Positions 17,421 to 26,913 of a DNA stretch of 64,000 nucleotides are shown here, one piece after another (position 1 is the stretch's first letter; every line of letters starts with the position of its first letter). Position numbers and translations under genes: made by a program. This DNA is from an uncultured Acidobacteriota bacterium. GTDB lineage: Bacteria > Acidobacteriota > Vicinamibacteria > Fen-336. Under the pieces are notes generated by a model. It had not been told where the DNA came from. It did no database searches and saw nothing but the letters and a program-made list of their open reading frames with translations. Where the stretch lies: NCBI GenBank assembly GCA_902826455.1, contig CADEEV010000005.1, positions 101,674 to 165,673 on the forward strand. The letters run 5' to 3'.

Positions 17421-19289
17421 CTAGTGCAGCGCCTCGATGACGCGAACGGCCAGGTCGACCTTGTTGAAGGGCGGCATGATGTACGCGCCGTGGGCCTGCT
17501 CCCGCGCGACGAGCAGCGCCTCCTGCGCGATCCTCACGCCCTCGAGCCGCGCCTCGTCGCCTGAGCCGGCCTTGCGCATGCGCTCGCGGATCTCGTCCGG
17601 GATCCGCATCCCCGGCACCTCGTTGTGCAGGAACTCCGCGTTCTTGTGGGAGTACAGCGGCAGCAGGCCGACCAGCACGGGCACGCCGAAGGGCTTCGCG
17701 GCCTTCAGGAAGGTCTCGAGGGTCCGGGGATCGTAGATGGGCTGCGTCATGATGTATTCCGCGCCCGCCTTCACCTTGGCCTCGAGCCGCTGGATCTCCT
17801 TCTCCTGGTCCGGCTTGCTCGGATCGGCGCCGCAGCCGATGTGGAGACCCAGGGCCGGCCCGATCAGGTTGCCCGCGAGATCGCAGCCGTGGTTCAGGTG
17901 GTCCATGATCCGGATCAGGCCCACCGAGTCGACGTCGTAGACGGCGGTCGCGTCGGGATAGTCGCCGAGCTTGGGCGGGTCCCCCGTGATCGCGAGGACG
18001 TTGCGCAGGCCCATGGCGTAGGCGCCGAGCAGGTCGGACTGGATGCTGAGCAGGTTCCGGTCGCGGCAGGTGTAGTGAAGGATCGTGTCGATGCCGACCT
18101 TGTCCTTCAGCAACAGGCACAGGGACTGCGCGCTCATGCGCGCCGAGGCGCGCGGGCCGTCGGCCACGTTGATGACGTCGACCTCGCTCTCCTTGCAGTA
18201 CTGCGCCTTCTCGAGAATGGCGCCCGCGTCGGCGCCGCGCGGAGGGTCGAGCTCGACCGAGACCACGAAGCGCTGCTGGGCGAGCTTGCGCGCGAGCGGG
18301 CTCTTCTCGGCCCGGGCGACCGGCGCGGGGGCTTCCTTCGCGCGCGTCGGCGGCAGCACGGTCACGGCCTCCCGCGACGGCTGTCCCATGCGCACGGAGC
18401 GCACCAGGTTCTTGATGTGGGCCGGCGTCGTGCCGCAACAACCGCCCACGAGGCTGACGCCCGCGGCCAGGAAGCGCCGCGCGTACGAGGCCATGTACTC
18501 CGGCGTGCACAGGTAGACGTAGCGGCCTTCGACGAAAGCGGGAGCCCCGGCGTTGGGCATGGCCGACAGCCGCGCGGACTTCGCCGCGGCCGCCATGCGC
18601 TGCACGGTCTCGAGCATCGGCTGCGGACCCTGGCTGCAGTTGGCGCCGATCACCGGGACGCCGAGGTCCTCGAGCTGTCGCACCACGTCCTCGGGCTTGT
18701 CGCCGTAGAACGTCGTGCCTTCCTCGTTGAAGGTCACGGAGACGACCGCGGGCAGGTCGGAGACGGAGCGCACGGCGGCGAGCGCGGCCTTCGCCTGGTC
18801 CAGGGACGGCATGGTCTCGATCAGGAACAGGTCGACGCCGCCCTCGACCAGGCCCTCGGCCTGCTCGCGCCAGGCCGAGGTCGCCTCGGCCGCGCTGATG
18901 TTGCCGAACGGCTCGAGGGGCTTGCCCAGCGGTCCCAGCGCCCCGGCGACGTAGGCGCGGCCCGCGGCGGCCTCGCGCGCCAGCCGCGCGCCCTCGGCGT
19001 TGATGCGGCGCACCTGCTTCTCGAGGCTGTGGGGCCCGAGCTTGAAGCGGTGCGCGCCGAAGGTGTTGGTCTCGATCAGGTCGGCCCCGGCGTCCACGTA
19101 CTCCTCGTGGACGCCGCGCACCAGGGCCGGGTTCGAGAGGTTGAGCTCGTCGAAGCAGCGGTTGAGGAAGACGCCGCGCGCATAGAGCATCGTGCCCGTC
19201 GCGCCGTCGGCCACGACGACGCCTTCGGCGATGCGCTCCAGGAACGGCTTCAACGCCACGACCTCGGCTTTTCCGCTGCCCGCGCTCAT
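17421..19289 (-). CDS. Homocysteine S-methyltransferase / methylenetetrahydrofolate reductase fusion
   Basis: A 622-residue bifunctional protein. The N-terminal half is a homocysteine methyltransferase barrel (DGATGTMLYARG, ETNTFGAHRFKLG) with zinc cysteines in GANCSQG and GGCCGTTP. The C-terminal half, after a Pro/Ala linker near residue 320, is a MetF-like barrel that reduces methylene-THF (VSVELDPPRGADAG, NVADGPRASARMS, LAITGDPPKLGDYP, YIMTQPIYDP). The two domains would make the methyl donor and pass it to homocysteine for methionine. It has no cobalamin domain. The ATG follows a TAGACT box by 7 bases. It lies beside the aspartate-family gene thrA. Confidence 0.93.
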   Translation of the reverse strand: MSAGSGKAEVVALKPFLERIAEGVVVADGATGTMLYARGVFLNRCFDELNLSNPALVRGVHEEYVDAGADLIETNTFGAHRFKLGPHSLEKQVRRINAEGARLAREAAAGRAYVAGALGPLGKPLEPFGNISAAEATSAWREQAEGLVEGGVDLFLIETMPSLDQAKAALAAVRSVSDLPAVVSVTFNEEGTTFYGDKPEDVVRQLEDLGVPVIGANCSQGPQPMLETVQRMAAAAKSARLSAMPNAGAPAFVEGRYVYLCTPEYMASYARRFLAAGVSLVGGCCGTTPAHIKNLVRSVRMGQPSREAVTVLPPTRAKEAPAPVARAEKSPLARKLAQQRFVVSVELDPPRGADAGAILEKAQYCKESEVDVINVADGPRASARMSAQSLCLLLKDKVGIDTILHYTCRDRNLLSIQSDLLGAYAMGLRNVLAITGDPPKLGDYPDATAVYDVDSVGLIRIMDHLNHGCDLAGNLIGPALGLHIGCGADPSKPDQEKEIQRLEAKVKAGAEYIMTQPIYDPRTLETFLKAAKPFGVPVLVGLLPLYSHKNAEFLHNEVPGMRIPDEIRERMRKAGSGDEARLEGVRIAQEALLVAREQAHGAYIMPPFNKVDLAVRVIEALH

Positions 19290-19296
19290 TTCGGGC

Positions 19297-19302
19297 AGTC
19301 TA
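19297..19302 (-). promoter_or_regulatory. -10 box TAGACT for the homocysteine methyltransferase/MTHFR gene
   Basis: TAGACT is 7 bases before the ATG at 19289 with no ribosome binding site, the same leaderless spacing as gpmA. No SAM or cobalamin riboswitch fits in the 52 bases to the next gene. Confidence 0.5.
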
Positions 19303-19341
19303 GCATGCGGCTCCGGGGCCTCCCGGCGGCCATGACACGCT

Positions 19342-21009
19342 TCAGTGGACGTAGCCCAGGGCGCGCAGGGCCTCGATCTCCTGGGCATCGAGCGGCGCTT
19401 TTTCCAGCGCGACGCCGGCGCTGCGGCCGCGCTCCAGGAAGCCGTCGACCTCGCGGCGGAACGGCGCCAGGTCCCGGGCGACGGGCCGGCGCTCGTCCGG
19501 ATCGGCCTCGAGATCGAAGAGCTGCTCGCGGCGCAGCACGCGACCGGAGGTGGGCGTGTCGTAGAAGGCCGTGTACTTCCAGCGGCCATCGCGCACCGCC
19601 ACCTGGTGATGCGCCTCCGTACGGGCCGTCTCGGAGTAGAGCGGCACGGGTGGCAGGGTCGCGCCGCGGACCAGCGGCAGGAGGCTGCGTCCCTGGAACG
19701 ACGGCGGGCCGGCGACGCCCAGGGCCTCGAGCAGCGTCGGGGCGAGGTCGACGAGCGACACGGGCTCGGCCACGCGGCGCGGCGCCTGTCCCGGGACGCG
19801 CAGCGCGAAGGGCACGTGGACGAGCTCCTCGTGGAGCGTGTGGGCGTGGCCCCACGCGCCGCGATCGAAGAGCTCCTCGCCGTGGTCGGCCGTGTACGCC
19901 ATCACCGCCTTCGCCAGCAGGCCGCGCTTCTCGAGCTCGGCCAGGAGCGCCGCGATCTCGGTGTCGGTGTAGGCGATCTCGCCGTCGTAGAGCGCGCGCA
20001 CGTGGTGCCGGTCCGCGTCGGTCTTCGCTGCCGACTGGTAGTTGTAGCCGTCGACGAGGCCCGAGTAGGGCTCCCCGAAGCGCGTGTCGAACGGCGGCGG
20101 CGGCTGGTACGAGCTATGGGGGTCCATGTAGTGCACGAAGAGGACGAGATCGCCGCCTCCCCACTGCTCGACGGCGCGCAGCGCGAGGCGCGAGATCACG
20201 TCGGCGCGCAGGCCGCTGTAGACGAGGGAGTCGAAGCCGCGGGCCAACCCGTACTTCTCGGACACGAAGGGGTTGCCGGTGACCCCGGCGACCGCGAAGC
20301 CCTGGGACGCGAGGACCTCGAACAGCGTCGGAAAGCGGTCGTCCGCGCGGCGCAGGTGGTTCGTGGCCCCATGGAACGAGGGATACCGCGACATCATCTG
20401 CGAGGCGAGGCTCGGCAGCGTCCACGAAGCGGCGGACAGGCCCCGCTCGAACAGCGTCCACTGGCCCGCGAGCCTCGCGAACTCCGGTGTCGTCTCCCGG
20501 GAGTAGCCGTAGGTCTGGAGGTGGTCGGCCCGCACCGTGTCCTGGGAGATCCACACGAGGACGCGGCCCGGGGTGGGAACGGCGGGAGCGAGCCGCGGTC
20601 CGGCGAGGACGACTCCCTCGCCGGAGATCTCGAGCTCCAGGCGGCCGTTCGAGACGGGACGCACGGTGACCGAGCGATTCCACCAGCGCATGCGGCCGGC
20701 GGGGAACGCGTCGCGCAGCACCTCCTGTCCCTCGAGACGCACGCGCACGGTGACGTCGCCTTCGCGTAGAGACCCCGGGAGCACGCCCAGCGCGAAGGCG
20801 AACTGCGCATCGCGGCCGACGTTCACCTGCCACGAGCGGGTTTCCCCGGAGCGCAGGCGCGTGACCGGACGCGTGTCGGCGTCGAGCGTGACGAACTCCG
20901 CGCCCGAGGTCGCGAGGAGCCGCTGCAGGCGCTGCGGGCGCACGGCTGGTGCGGGGTCGCACCCGACCACGACGAGGACGGCCAGAGCCGCGAGAGCGAC
21001 CCGCGGCAT
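19342..21009 (-). CDS. Sulfatase-fold lipoprotein with Thr in place of the formylglycine Cys
   Basis: A 555-residue protein with lipobox VVVGC at residue 17, an N-terminal beta domain, then an alkaline-phosphatase/sulfatase domain from about residue 150. Metal-binding motifs include ISQDTVRADHL and YTADHGEELFD, with FVHYMDPHSSY between. The nucleophile position reads SWTLPSL, so Thr197 replaces the Cys or Ser that arylsulfatases convert to formylglycine, and the Arg of C-x-P-S-R is Leu. Thr is the nucleophile in LTA-synthase-like and phosphoethanolamine transferases of this fold. A phosphotransferase or phosphatase role is therefore as likely as sulfate ester hydrolysis. It starts 5 bases after thrA stops. 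Confidence 0.75.
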   Translation of the reverse strand: MPRVALAALAVLVVVGCDPAPAVRPQRLQRLLATSGAEFVTLDADTRPVTRLRSGETRSWQVNVGRDAQFAFALGVLPGSLREGDVTVRVRLEGQEVLRDAFPAGRMRWWNRSVTVRPVSNGRLELEISGEGVVLAGPRLAPAVPTPGRVLVWISQDTVRADHLQTYGYSRETTPEFARLAGQWTLFERGLSAASWTLPSLASQMMSRYPSFHGATNHLRRADDRFPTLFEVLASQGFAVAGVTGNPFVSEKYGLARGFDSLVYSGLRADVISRLALRAVEQWGGGDLVLFVHYMDPHSSYQPPPPFDTRFGEPYSGLVDGYNYQSAAKTDADRHHVRALYDGEIAYTDTEIAALLAELEKRGLLAKAVMAYTADHGEELFDRGAWGHAHTLHEELVHVPFALRVPGQAPRRVAEPVSLVDLAPTLLEALGVAGPPSFQGRSLLPLVRGATLPPVPLYSETARTEAHHQVAVRDGRWKYTAFYDTPTSGRVLRREQLFDLEADPDERRPVARDLAPFRREVDGFLERGRSAGVALEKAPLDAQEIEALRALGYVH

Positions 21010-21014
21010 CGCCG

Positions 21015-23519
21015 TCAGTGAGACCGGGCCAGGAACTGGATGTCGTTCAGGATGCCGGCCGCGGTCACGTCGGCGCCGGCGCCGGGGCCGGTGATGACGA
21101 GAGGCTCCGCGCGGTAGCGGCGGCTCGTGAACGAGATCAGGTTCCGGGTTCCCGTGAGGGACCCGGTCGGGCTCGCGAGGGGCACGGCCACGAGGCGCGC
21201 CGTCACCGAGCGTCGGGTCGCGGTCACGACGTAACGATACACGCGGCCGCGCGCCTTGGCCTGGGCCACGCGCGCGCGCCAGGCGTCATCGAGGCGCTCG
21301 AGCTTCGCCAGGAACTCGGGCAGCGGCAGGCGGCGCAGCGACGGCGGCGTGAGGTCCTCGGCTTCGGGCTGGGCGCCCTTGTAGCCCATGAGCCGAGCCA
21401 GGATGAGCCCCTTGCGCGCGGCGTCGCGGCCCGAGAGGTCCTCGCGCGGGTCGGGCTCCGCGTAGCCGCGATCGACGGCTTCGCGCACGGCCTCCGAGAA
21501 CGGCCGGCCATCGGAGACCGCGGACAGCACGTACCCGAGGGTGCCGCTCACGCAGCCCTCGATGCGCTGCACCACGTCGCCGCTCTCGGCCAGCTTGCGG
21601 TACGTGTCGAGGATCGGCAGGCCCGCGCCGACCGTCGCCTCGAACAGCACGTGGCGGCCGGCCTTCGCCGCCGTGCCGAGCAGGCGCTCGGCGCTCTCCT
21701 CGGAGCCGGCGAGCGGCTTCTTGTTCGCGAGCACGAGGTCGAAGCCGCGGCCGAGCGCCGCGAGCAGCACGTCGCTCGTCTCCTCGGCCGTCACGTCCAC
21801 GAGGACCGGGCGCGAGACCGCGTGGGCGCCGATGTCGGCGAGGGCCGACCGGGCGTCGGCACGTCGGCCGCCGAGGGACGACAGCAGGCGCCCGGCGTCC
21901 TTGCCTTCGGCGAGCTTCAGGAGCCGCCGGCGCGACAGGCCCTTCGCGTCGAACACGTAGCCGGAGCGGTCCACGGCGCCCACCACGCGCAGCCGGCCAT
22001 GGCCGTTCTGCTGGGCGATCTGGTCGGCCAGGGCGCGGCCGACGCGGCCGAACCCGAGCAGCACCACGTCGCGGCGGGCGCTCTCGGCGGAGCGACCGCC
22101 GCCGATCTTCGAGAGCTGGAAGGCCTCGTGGATGCGGCGCGCCGCCTCCGAGGCCTGGACCTGCTCCACCACGAACGAGATGTTCCGCTCCGAGGAGCCC
22201 TGGGCCACGGCGATCACGTTCACGCCTCCTTCGCCCATCGCCGCGAACACGCGCGAGGCGATGCCGGGTGTGCCTGCCATGCCTTCGCCGACGACGGCGA
22301 TCACGGCGAGGCCGTCACGGGCGGAGACGGTGTCGATGAGCCCGGCGTGGAGTTCCTCGCGGAACGCCCGCTTGATCGCGACCACGGCGCGGTGGGCTTC
22401 GCCCGCCGCCAGCGTGAATCCGATCGAGCTCTCCGAGGACGACTGGAAGATGGTCGAGACCGACAGCCGCTCGGCGTGCACGGCGCCGAAAGCGCGGGCG
22501 GCGATGCCGGGGACGCCCAGCATGCCCTTCCCCGAGACCGTCACGAGGGCCTGGCCGGAGATCGTGGCGAGCGCCTTCACCGGATAGCCGGGAAGCGTGC
22601 GGCGCGACGAGACCTCGGTGCCCGGCTTCGTCGGGTCGAGGAAGGAGCGCACGTCCAGGATCACCCGCGTCTCCGAGAGCGGCATGAGGGCGCGCGGGTG
22701 CAGCACCTTGGCGCCGTAGTAGGCGACCTCGGCGGCCTCGCGGTGATGGAGCTGCGGGATGAGACGCGCGTCGGGAACGGCGCGCGGATCAGCGGTCAGG
22801 ATGCCCGGCACGTCCTTCCAGAGCACGACGCGGCTGGCCCCGAGACAGCGGCCGAGCAGGGTCGCGGTCATGTCGGAGCCGCCGCGGCCGAGCGTCGTCA
22901 GGAGACCCTCGGAATCCTGGCCGATGAACCCGGGGACCACGACCGTGAGGCCGCGCCTCAGGAGCCGCACGACCACGCGGCGCGCGCGCAGCCGCGTCTC
23001 CTCGACGTCGGGCGTCGCGTTGCCGTGGCGCGCGTCCGTGGCCACGAAGTCGGTGGCGTCGACCCAGCGCGTGGCGCGCCGGGACTCGGCCACCACGGCG
23101 GCCACGAGGGCGCTCGCGAGGCGCTCGCCGCGCGACACGAGGCGATCGCTGACGAGGGCCGGGACGGACCGCAGGGCCGCGAGGGCGCGCGTCAGGTCCT
23201 GGTACTCGTCCGCCGCCACGTCGACGAGCTGGTCGAGCCGGCGCCGCTCGCGCGCCGAGCGAACGAGGACGGCGTTCAGGCCGCGGTGCCGGCGGCGCAG
23301 CGTCTCCGCCGTCGCCGCGCCGGCCGCGGCGTCGCCCGCGGCCGACTTCTCGGCCCCGGCCAGGAGCAGATCGGTGATGCCCCCGAGGGCCGAGACCACC
23401 ACGACCAGCGGGCCGCGGTGGGCGACGACCAGGCCCGCGACGCGGCGGATCGCCGCGGCGTCGGCCACGGACGCGCCCCCGAACTTCCACACCTGCAACT
23501 TGCCGCCCGCCTTCGCCAT
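21015..23519 (-). CDS. thrA: Bifunctional aspartokinase / homoserine dehydrogenase
   Basis: An 834-residue fusion that performs the first and third steps of the aspartate pathway to threonine and methionine. The kinase domain begins with VWKFGGASVADA and has GRGGSDMTATLLGRCL. Two ACT-type regulatory segments follow (TVSGKGMLGVPGIAARAF and VVGEGMAGTPGIASRVF), which usually give threonine feedback. The dehydrogenase domain starts at VLLGFGRVGRALADQI and includes LANKKPLA, EATVGAGLPI and the catalytic region EPDPREDLSGRDAARK. Domain order and length fit ThrA/MetL proteins. It is upstream of the sulfatase-fold gene in the same transcript. Confidence 0.95.
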   Translation of the reverse strand: MAKAGGKLQVWKFGGASVADAAAIRRVAGLVVAHRGPLVVVVSALGGITDLLLAGAEKSAAGDAAAGAATAETLRRRHRGLNAVLVRSARERRRLDQLVDVAADEYQDLTRALAALRSVPALVSDRLVSRGERLASALVAAVVAESRRATRWVDATDFVATDARHGNATPDVEETRLRARRVVVRLLRRGLTVVVPGFIGQDSEGLLTTLGRGGSDMTATLLGRCLGASRVVLWKDVPGILTADPRAVPDARLIPQLHHREAAEVAYYGAKVLHPRALMPLSETRVILDVRSFLDPTKPGTEVSSRRTLPGYPVKALATISGQALVTVSGKGMLGVPGIAARAFGAVHAERLSVSTIFQSSSESSIGFTLAAGEAHRAVVAIKRAFREELHAGLIDTVSARDGLAVIAVVGEGMAGTPGIASRVFAAMGEGGVNVIAVAQGSSERNISFVVEQVQASEAARRIHEAFQLSKIGGGRSAESARRDVVLLGFGRVGRALADQIAQQNGHGRLRVVGAVDRSGYVFDAKGLSRRRLLKLAEGKDAGRLLSSLGGRRADARSALADIGAHAVSRPVLVDVTAEETSDVLLAALGRGFDLVLANKKPLAGSEESAERLLGTAAKAGRHVLFEATVGAGLPILDTYRKLAESGDVVQRIEGCVSGTLGYVLSAVSDGRPFSEAVREAVDRGYAEPDPREDLSGRDAARKGLILARLMGYKGAQPEAEDLTPPSLRRLPLPEFLAKLERLDDAWRARVAQAKARGRVYRYVVTATRRSVTARLVAVPLASPTGSLTGTRNLISFTSRRYRAEPLVITGPGAGADVTAAGILNDIQFLARSH

Positions 23520-23619
23520 GGAGCAGGAAGCCTACGGACTGCGCCCGCCGCGGTCAAGAATTCGGGGCAACGTTTCTGTGACATGGTGCGTCTCAGGTGG
23601 GACCCTGGAGGGCCGCGCC

Positions 23620-26076
23620 ATGTCCCTGATCTCCGACCTCGCGACCGACGTCGTCCGTGCCGCCCGGACCCTCGGCAAGAACCCGGGCTTCGCCGCGGCG
23701 GCGATCGTGACCCTGGCCCTGGGCATCGGCGCCAACAGCGCCATGTTCAGCGTGCTGAATGCGGTCGTGCTGCGGCCGCTGCCGTATCGCGCTCCCGAGA
23801 CGCGGGTGATGATCTGGAGCCGTTGGGCCGGGTTCGACAAGACGTGGGTCTCCGACTCCGAGCTCCAGGACTACCGGCGGCTGTGCCGCAGCCTGAAGCA
23901 GGTCGCGGGCTGGTCGACGGGCCAGGTCAACCTCACGGGCGACGGCGAGCCGCTCCGCGTCGGGTGGGCCGCGATCACGCCCAACACCTTCTCGGTGCTC
24001 GGCGCGGAGCCGCTGCTGGGCCGCGGCTTCGTGGACGGAGAAGCGGTACCCGCGCCGGCCGACGTCGTCATCCTCGGCTTCGAGCTGTGGCAGAGCCGCT
24101 TCGGCGGCGCTCCCGACGCCGTGGGCCGCAGCCTGCAGCTCGACGGCACCGCGCACACGATCGTCGGGGTGATGCCGCCGGGCTTCCGGCTTCCGACGGA
24201 CTTCGGCGTCGACGCGACCGAGCCCACGGGCGTGTGGACTCCGTACACCCTCGACCCGGACCCGAGCAACCGCGGCAACCACGGGCTGTACGCCGCGGCG
24301 GAGCTCGCGCCGGGCGCCACGGCCCGGCAGGCGAACGCCGAGCTCCAGACCGTCACGGCGAACTTCACGAAGGAGGGCCTGTACCCCGCGCCGATGCGCT
24401 TCTCGGCGCTGGCGGTGCCGCTCGTCGAGGAGGTGCTGGGCTCGGTCCGGCAGACCGTCACGCTGCTGTTCGCGGCGGTCACGCTGCTGCTGCTGATCGC
24501 GTCGGCGAACGTGGCGAGCCTGCTCCTGGCCCGCGCCGAGGTGCGGCAGCGCGAGATGGCGCTGCGGGCCGCCCTCGGCGCAGGCCGCTCGCGGATCCTG
24601 CGCCAGCTCTTCGCCGAGGGCCTGGTGCTCGCGGCGCCGAGCGCCGTCGCCGGCGTCGTGCTCGCGTGGGCCAGCCTGCGCCTCCTCGGCTCCCTCGGCG
24701 TCGCGGGCATCCCGCGTGTCGCCGAGGCCGGAGTGGATGCCCGGGTGCTGGCCTTCACGGCGCTCGCGGCCTTCGCCTCGACGCTGCTGTTCAGCCTCGC
24801 CCCCGCCCTGCGCGCGCTCCGTGTGAACCTCGTGGAGTCGCTGCGCGAGGGCGGTGCCCAGGGCACGGTGAGCGGCCGCGGCATGCGGATGCGCGGCGTG
24901 CTCGTGGCCGGCGAGATGGCGCTCTCCGTGATGCTGCTGCTCGGCGCCGGCCTGCTGCTGCGCAGCCTGTGGAACCTGCAGCGGGTGGACCTGGGCTTCG
25001 AGCCCCGCGGCGTGCTCACGCTGCGCTTGTCGCTGCCCGAGGTCGGCTACGACGCGAACGAGAGGGTGGTGGCGTTCTACCGCCAGCTGGCCGCGGAGGC
25101 GCGGGCCCTGCCGGGAGTGGAGAAGGCCGGCGTGATGCGCCTGCTCCCGCTGGGCGCCCCGATCGGGGACTGGGGCGTCGACGTCGACGGCTTCGTCGAG
25201 ACGCCGGGCGACGACGCCAAGGGCGACTGGCAGATCGTGTCCGACGACGCGATCGAGGCCCTGGGCGAGCATCTCGTGCGGGGCCGCACGTTCACGGCGG
25301 GCGACACGAGCGACGGCCAGCTGGTGGCGCTCGTCAACGAGACGATGGCGAGCGCGTATTGGCCGAAGGGCGACGCCCTCGGAGGACGCTTCCGCATCGG
25401 CTCGAGCCAGGAGCGCCCCTGGGTCACGGTCGTGGGCGTCATGAAGGACGTGCGCCACAACGGCGTCGTGGCGCCGATCAAGACGAAGTTCTACGTGCCT
25501 CACGCGCAGTTCCACGTCTCGACCGGGTTCGCGCCGCGCACCATGAACCTCGTGATCCGGACCGCCGGCGATCCCCTGGCGCTCGTGCCCGACGTGCGGG
25601 CGACGCTGCGCCGGCTCGATCCCAACGTGCCGGCCGCGGCGATCCGGTCGATGACGGACGTGGTGGCGGCCTCGCTCTCGACGTCGCGCCTGGCGGGACT
25701 CCTGCTGGCATTGTTCGCGCTGCTGGCGCTGTCGCTCTCGGCGGTCGGTATCTACGGGCTGCTCTCCTACCTGGTCAACGAGCGGCGCCAGGAGATCGGC
25801 ATCCGCCTCGCGATCGGGGCCGGCGAGCGCGACGTGTTGCGGCTGATCCTCGGCCAGGGCCTGCGCCTGACCCTCGCGGGGCTCGCGGCCGGCTGGGTGG
25901 CCGCGTTCGCCCTCGCTCGCATCGTCGCGAGCCTGCTCCACGACGTGGCGCCCCACGACCCCGTGACGTTCGGGCTGGCGCCCGCCGTGCTGCTGGTCGC
26001 GGCGCTCGTCGCGAGCTACCTGCCCGCGCTGCGCGCGTCGCGCGTGGATCCCGTCGCGGCCCTGCGCTCGGAGTAG
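23620..26076 (+). CDS. ADOP-type MacB-like permease with two FtsX domains
   Basis: An 818-residue membrane protein of the acidobacterial duplicated orphan permease type. The N-terminus (ARTLGKNPGFAAAAIVTLALGIGANSAMFSVLNAVVLRPLPY) is the family hallmark. The order is a helix, a periplasmic MacB-like domain, an FtsX unit near residue 285 (VTLLFAAVTLLLLIASANVA), a second periplasmic domain, and a last FtsX unit (YGLLSYLVNERRQEIGIRLAIGA, ending in ASRVDPVAAL). No ATPase gene is next to it, as is usual for this group. Role may be export or mechanotransmission. The ATG has GGAG 9 bases upstream. Confidence 0.92.
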   Translation: MSLISDLATDVVRAARTLGKNPGFAAAAIVTLALGIGANSAMFSVLNAVVLRPLPYRAPETRVMIWSRWAGFDKTWVSDSELQDYRRLCRSLKQVAGWSTGQVNLTGDGEPLRVGWAAITPNTFSVLGAEPLLGRGFVDGEAVPAPADVVILGFELWQSRFGGAPDAVGRSLQLDGTAHTIVGVMPPGFRLPTDFGVDATEPTGVWTPYTLDPDPSNRGNHGLYAAAELAPGATARQANAELQTVTANFTKEGLYPAPMRFSALAVPLVEEVLGSVRQTVTLLFAAVTLLLLIASANVASLLLARAEVRQREMALRAALGAGRSRILRQLFAEGLVLAAPSAVAGVVLAWASLRLLGSLGVAGIPRVAEAGVDARVLAFTALAAFASTLLFSLAPALRALRVNLVESLREGGAQGTVSGRGMRMRGVLVAGEMALSVMLLLGAGLLLRSLWNLQRVDLGFEPRGVLTLRLSLPEVGYDANERVVAFYRQLAAEARALPGVEKAGVMRLLPLGAPIGDWGVDVDGFVETPGDDAKGDWQIVSDDAIEALGEHLVRGRTFTAGDTSDGQLVALVNETMASAYWPKGDALGGRFRIGSSQERPWVTVVGVMKDVRHNGVVAPIKTKFYVPHAQFHVSTGFAPRTMNLVIRTAGDPLALVPDVRATLRRLDPNVPAAAIRSMTDVVAASLSTSRLAGLLLALFALLALSLSAVGIYGLLSYLVNERRQEIGIRLAIGAGERDVLRLILGQGLRLTLAGLAAGWVAAFALARIVASLLHDVAPHDPVTFGLAPAVLLVAALVASYLPALRASRVDPVAALRSE

Positions 26077-26085
26077 GCCCGCCGC

Positions 26086-26091
26086 TAGAAT
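26086..26091 (+). promoter_or_regulatory. -10 box TAGAAT for the NTF2-like gene
   Basis: TAGAAT lies 15 bases before the ATG at 26107, with GGAGG in between. The transcript leader would be about 8 to 10 bases. Confidence 0.4.
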
Positions 26092-26106
26092 GGCCGCGGA
26101 GGCCCC

Positions 26107-26559
26107 ATGCTGCTCGCGGCCGTCGCCCTGGCGTTGTCGTCGCTGGCCACTGCCGGCCCGTCGCACTCCGAGCGCGCCGCGATCGCGCGGGCGCTGGTGG
26201 CGCTCGAGGCCGAGTGGATCGGCGTGTATGCGAGCCACGACCTCGCCCCTCTCGAGCGCCTGATCGCCGACGACTTCGTCGGGACCCTCGCCGACGGCAC
26301 GATGCGCGGCAAGCGCGCGCACATCGAGTCCTACGCGGCCGACTTCGAGGCGCTGGCGAGCGTCACGAGCGCCGAGGTCGTGGTGCACGTCTTCACCGCC
26401 GATACGGCGGTCGTGACCGGCCTGTACACGGCGACGCTGCGCGATCCGAAGGGCGCCGCACCCGGCCGCTTCCGCTACACCGACACCTGGCTCAAGCGCA
26501 GCGGACGCTGGCGATGCGTCGCCACCCACGAGAACGCGCTACCGATCGACGCGCGTTAG
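26107..26559 (+). CDS. Secreted NTF2/SnoaL-like protein
   Basis: A 150-residue protein with a signal peptide (MLLAAVALALSSLATA) and an NTF2-like cone fold of the DUF4440 type. Visible family features are LEAEWIGVYASHDLAPLERLIADDFVGTL near residues 33-61, FTADTAVVTGLYTAT, and DTWLKRSGRWRCVATHE at the end. Such proteins bind small ligands or act as isomerases or accessory domains; no catalytic residues can be assigned here. GGAGG precedes the ATG. It overlaps the convergent Cys-rich gene by 21 bases. Confidence 0.82.
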   Translation: MLLAAVALALSSLATAGPSHSERAAIARALVALEAEWIGVYASHDLAPLERLIADDFVGTLADGTMRGKRAHIESYAADFEALASVTSAEVVVHVFTADTAVVTGLYTATLRDPKGAAPGRFRYTDTWLKRSGRWRCVATHENALPIDAR

Positions 26560-26892
26560 CTGGAACCCCCGTACGCCGTCACGCTCGACGACCTGACCCT
26601 CGACGGTCACGCGTTGGCCCGCCAGGCCCGCCACGACCTCCTTGACCGAGACCGGCCGCTCGGCGAGGAGCAGGTAGACGCGGCCGTCTTCCGCGACGAA
26701 GCCCGGCGTCACGCCGCGCCCGATACAGGCATTGGCGCAGCCCGCGTGTCCGGGCCCGCGCTCGCCGCGCACCAGGTAGCAGTGCATGTCGACGATCTCT
26801 CCCGTCAGGCGCTGCATCGCCGGACCTTCCTGCGCCCCTGACGACGCTCCGAGCCCTGCGATCACGACCCATCCCCACCAGCGTCCGCGCAT
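26539..26892 (-). CDS. Secreted small protein with conserved Cys pattern, partner of di-heme peroxidase
   Basis: A 117-residue protein with a signal peptide (WWGWVVIAGLGASSGA) and a motif DMHCYLVRGERGPGHAGCAN followed by ACIGRGVTPGFV. The single Cys, the Gly-His and the C-x3-C pair look like a metal or heme-linked site. A C-terminal OB-like beta segment follows (LAGQRVTVEGQVVERDGVRGFQL). I know of similar hypothetical proteins but no assigned function. It is 21 bases after the di-heme peroxidase gene, with AAGGAGG before its ATG, so the two are an operon. A role in electron transfer or metal handling with the peroxidase is inferred from context. Confidence 0.7.
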   Translation of the reverse strand: MRGRWWGWVVIAGLGASSGAQEGPAMQRLTGEIVDMHCYLVRGERGPGHAGCANACIGRGVTPGFVAEDGRVYLLLAERPVSVKEVVAGLAGQRVTVEGQVVERDGVRGFQLTRVDR

Positions 26893-26913
26893 CTGGCCTC
26901 CTTGTAGACGTTC

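Noticed and set aside
19290..19341. SAM or cobalamin riboswitch upstream of the homocysteine methyltransferase/MTHFR gene
   Set aside because: Only 52 bases separate it from the next gene and the -10 box is 7 bases before the ATG.
23520..23619. Promoter for the ADOP permease
   Set aside because: No convincing -10 hexamer with suitable spacing could be picked from the 100-base spacer.
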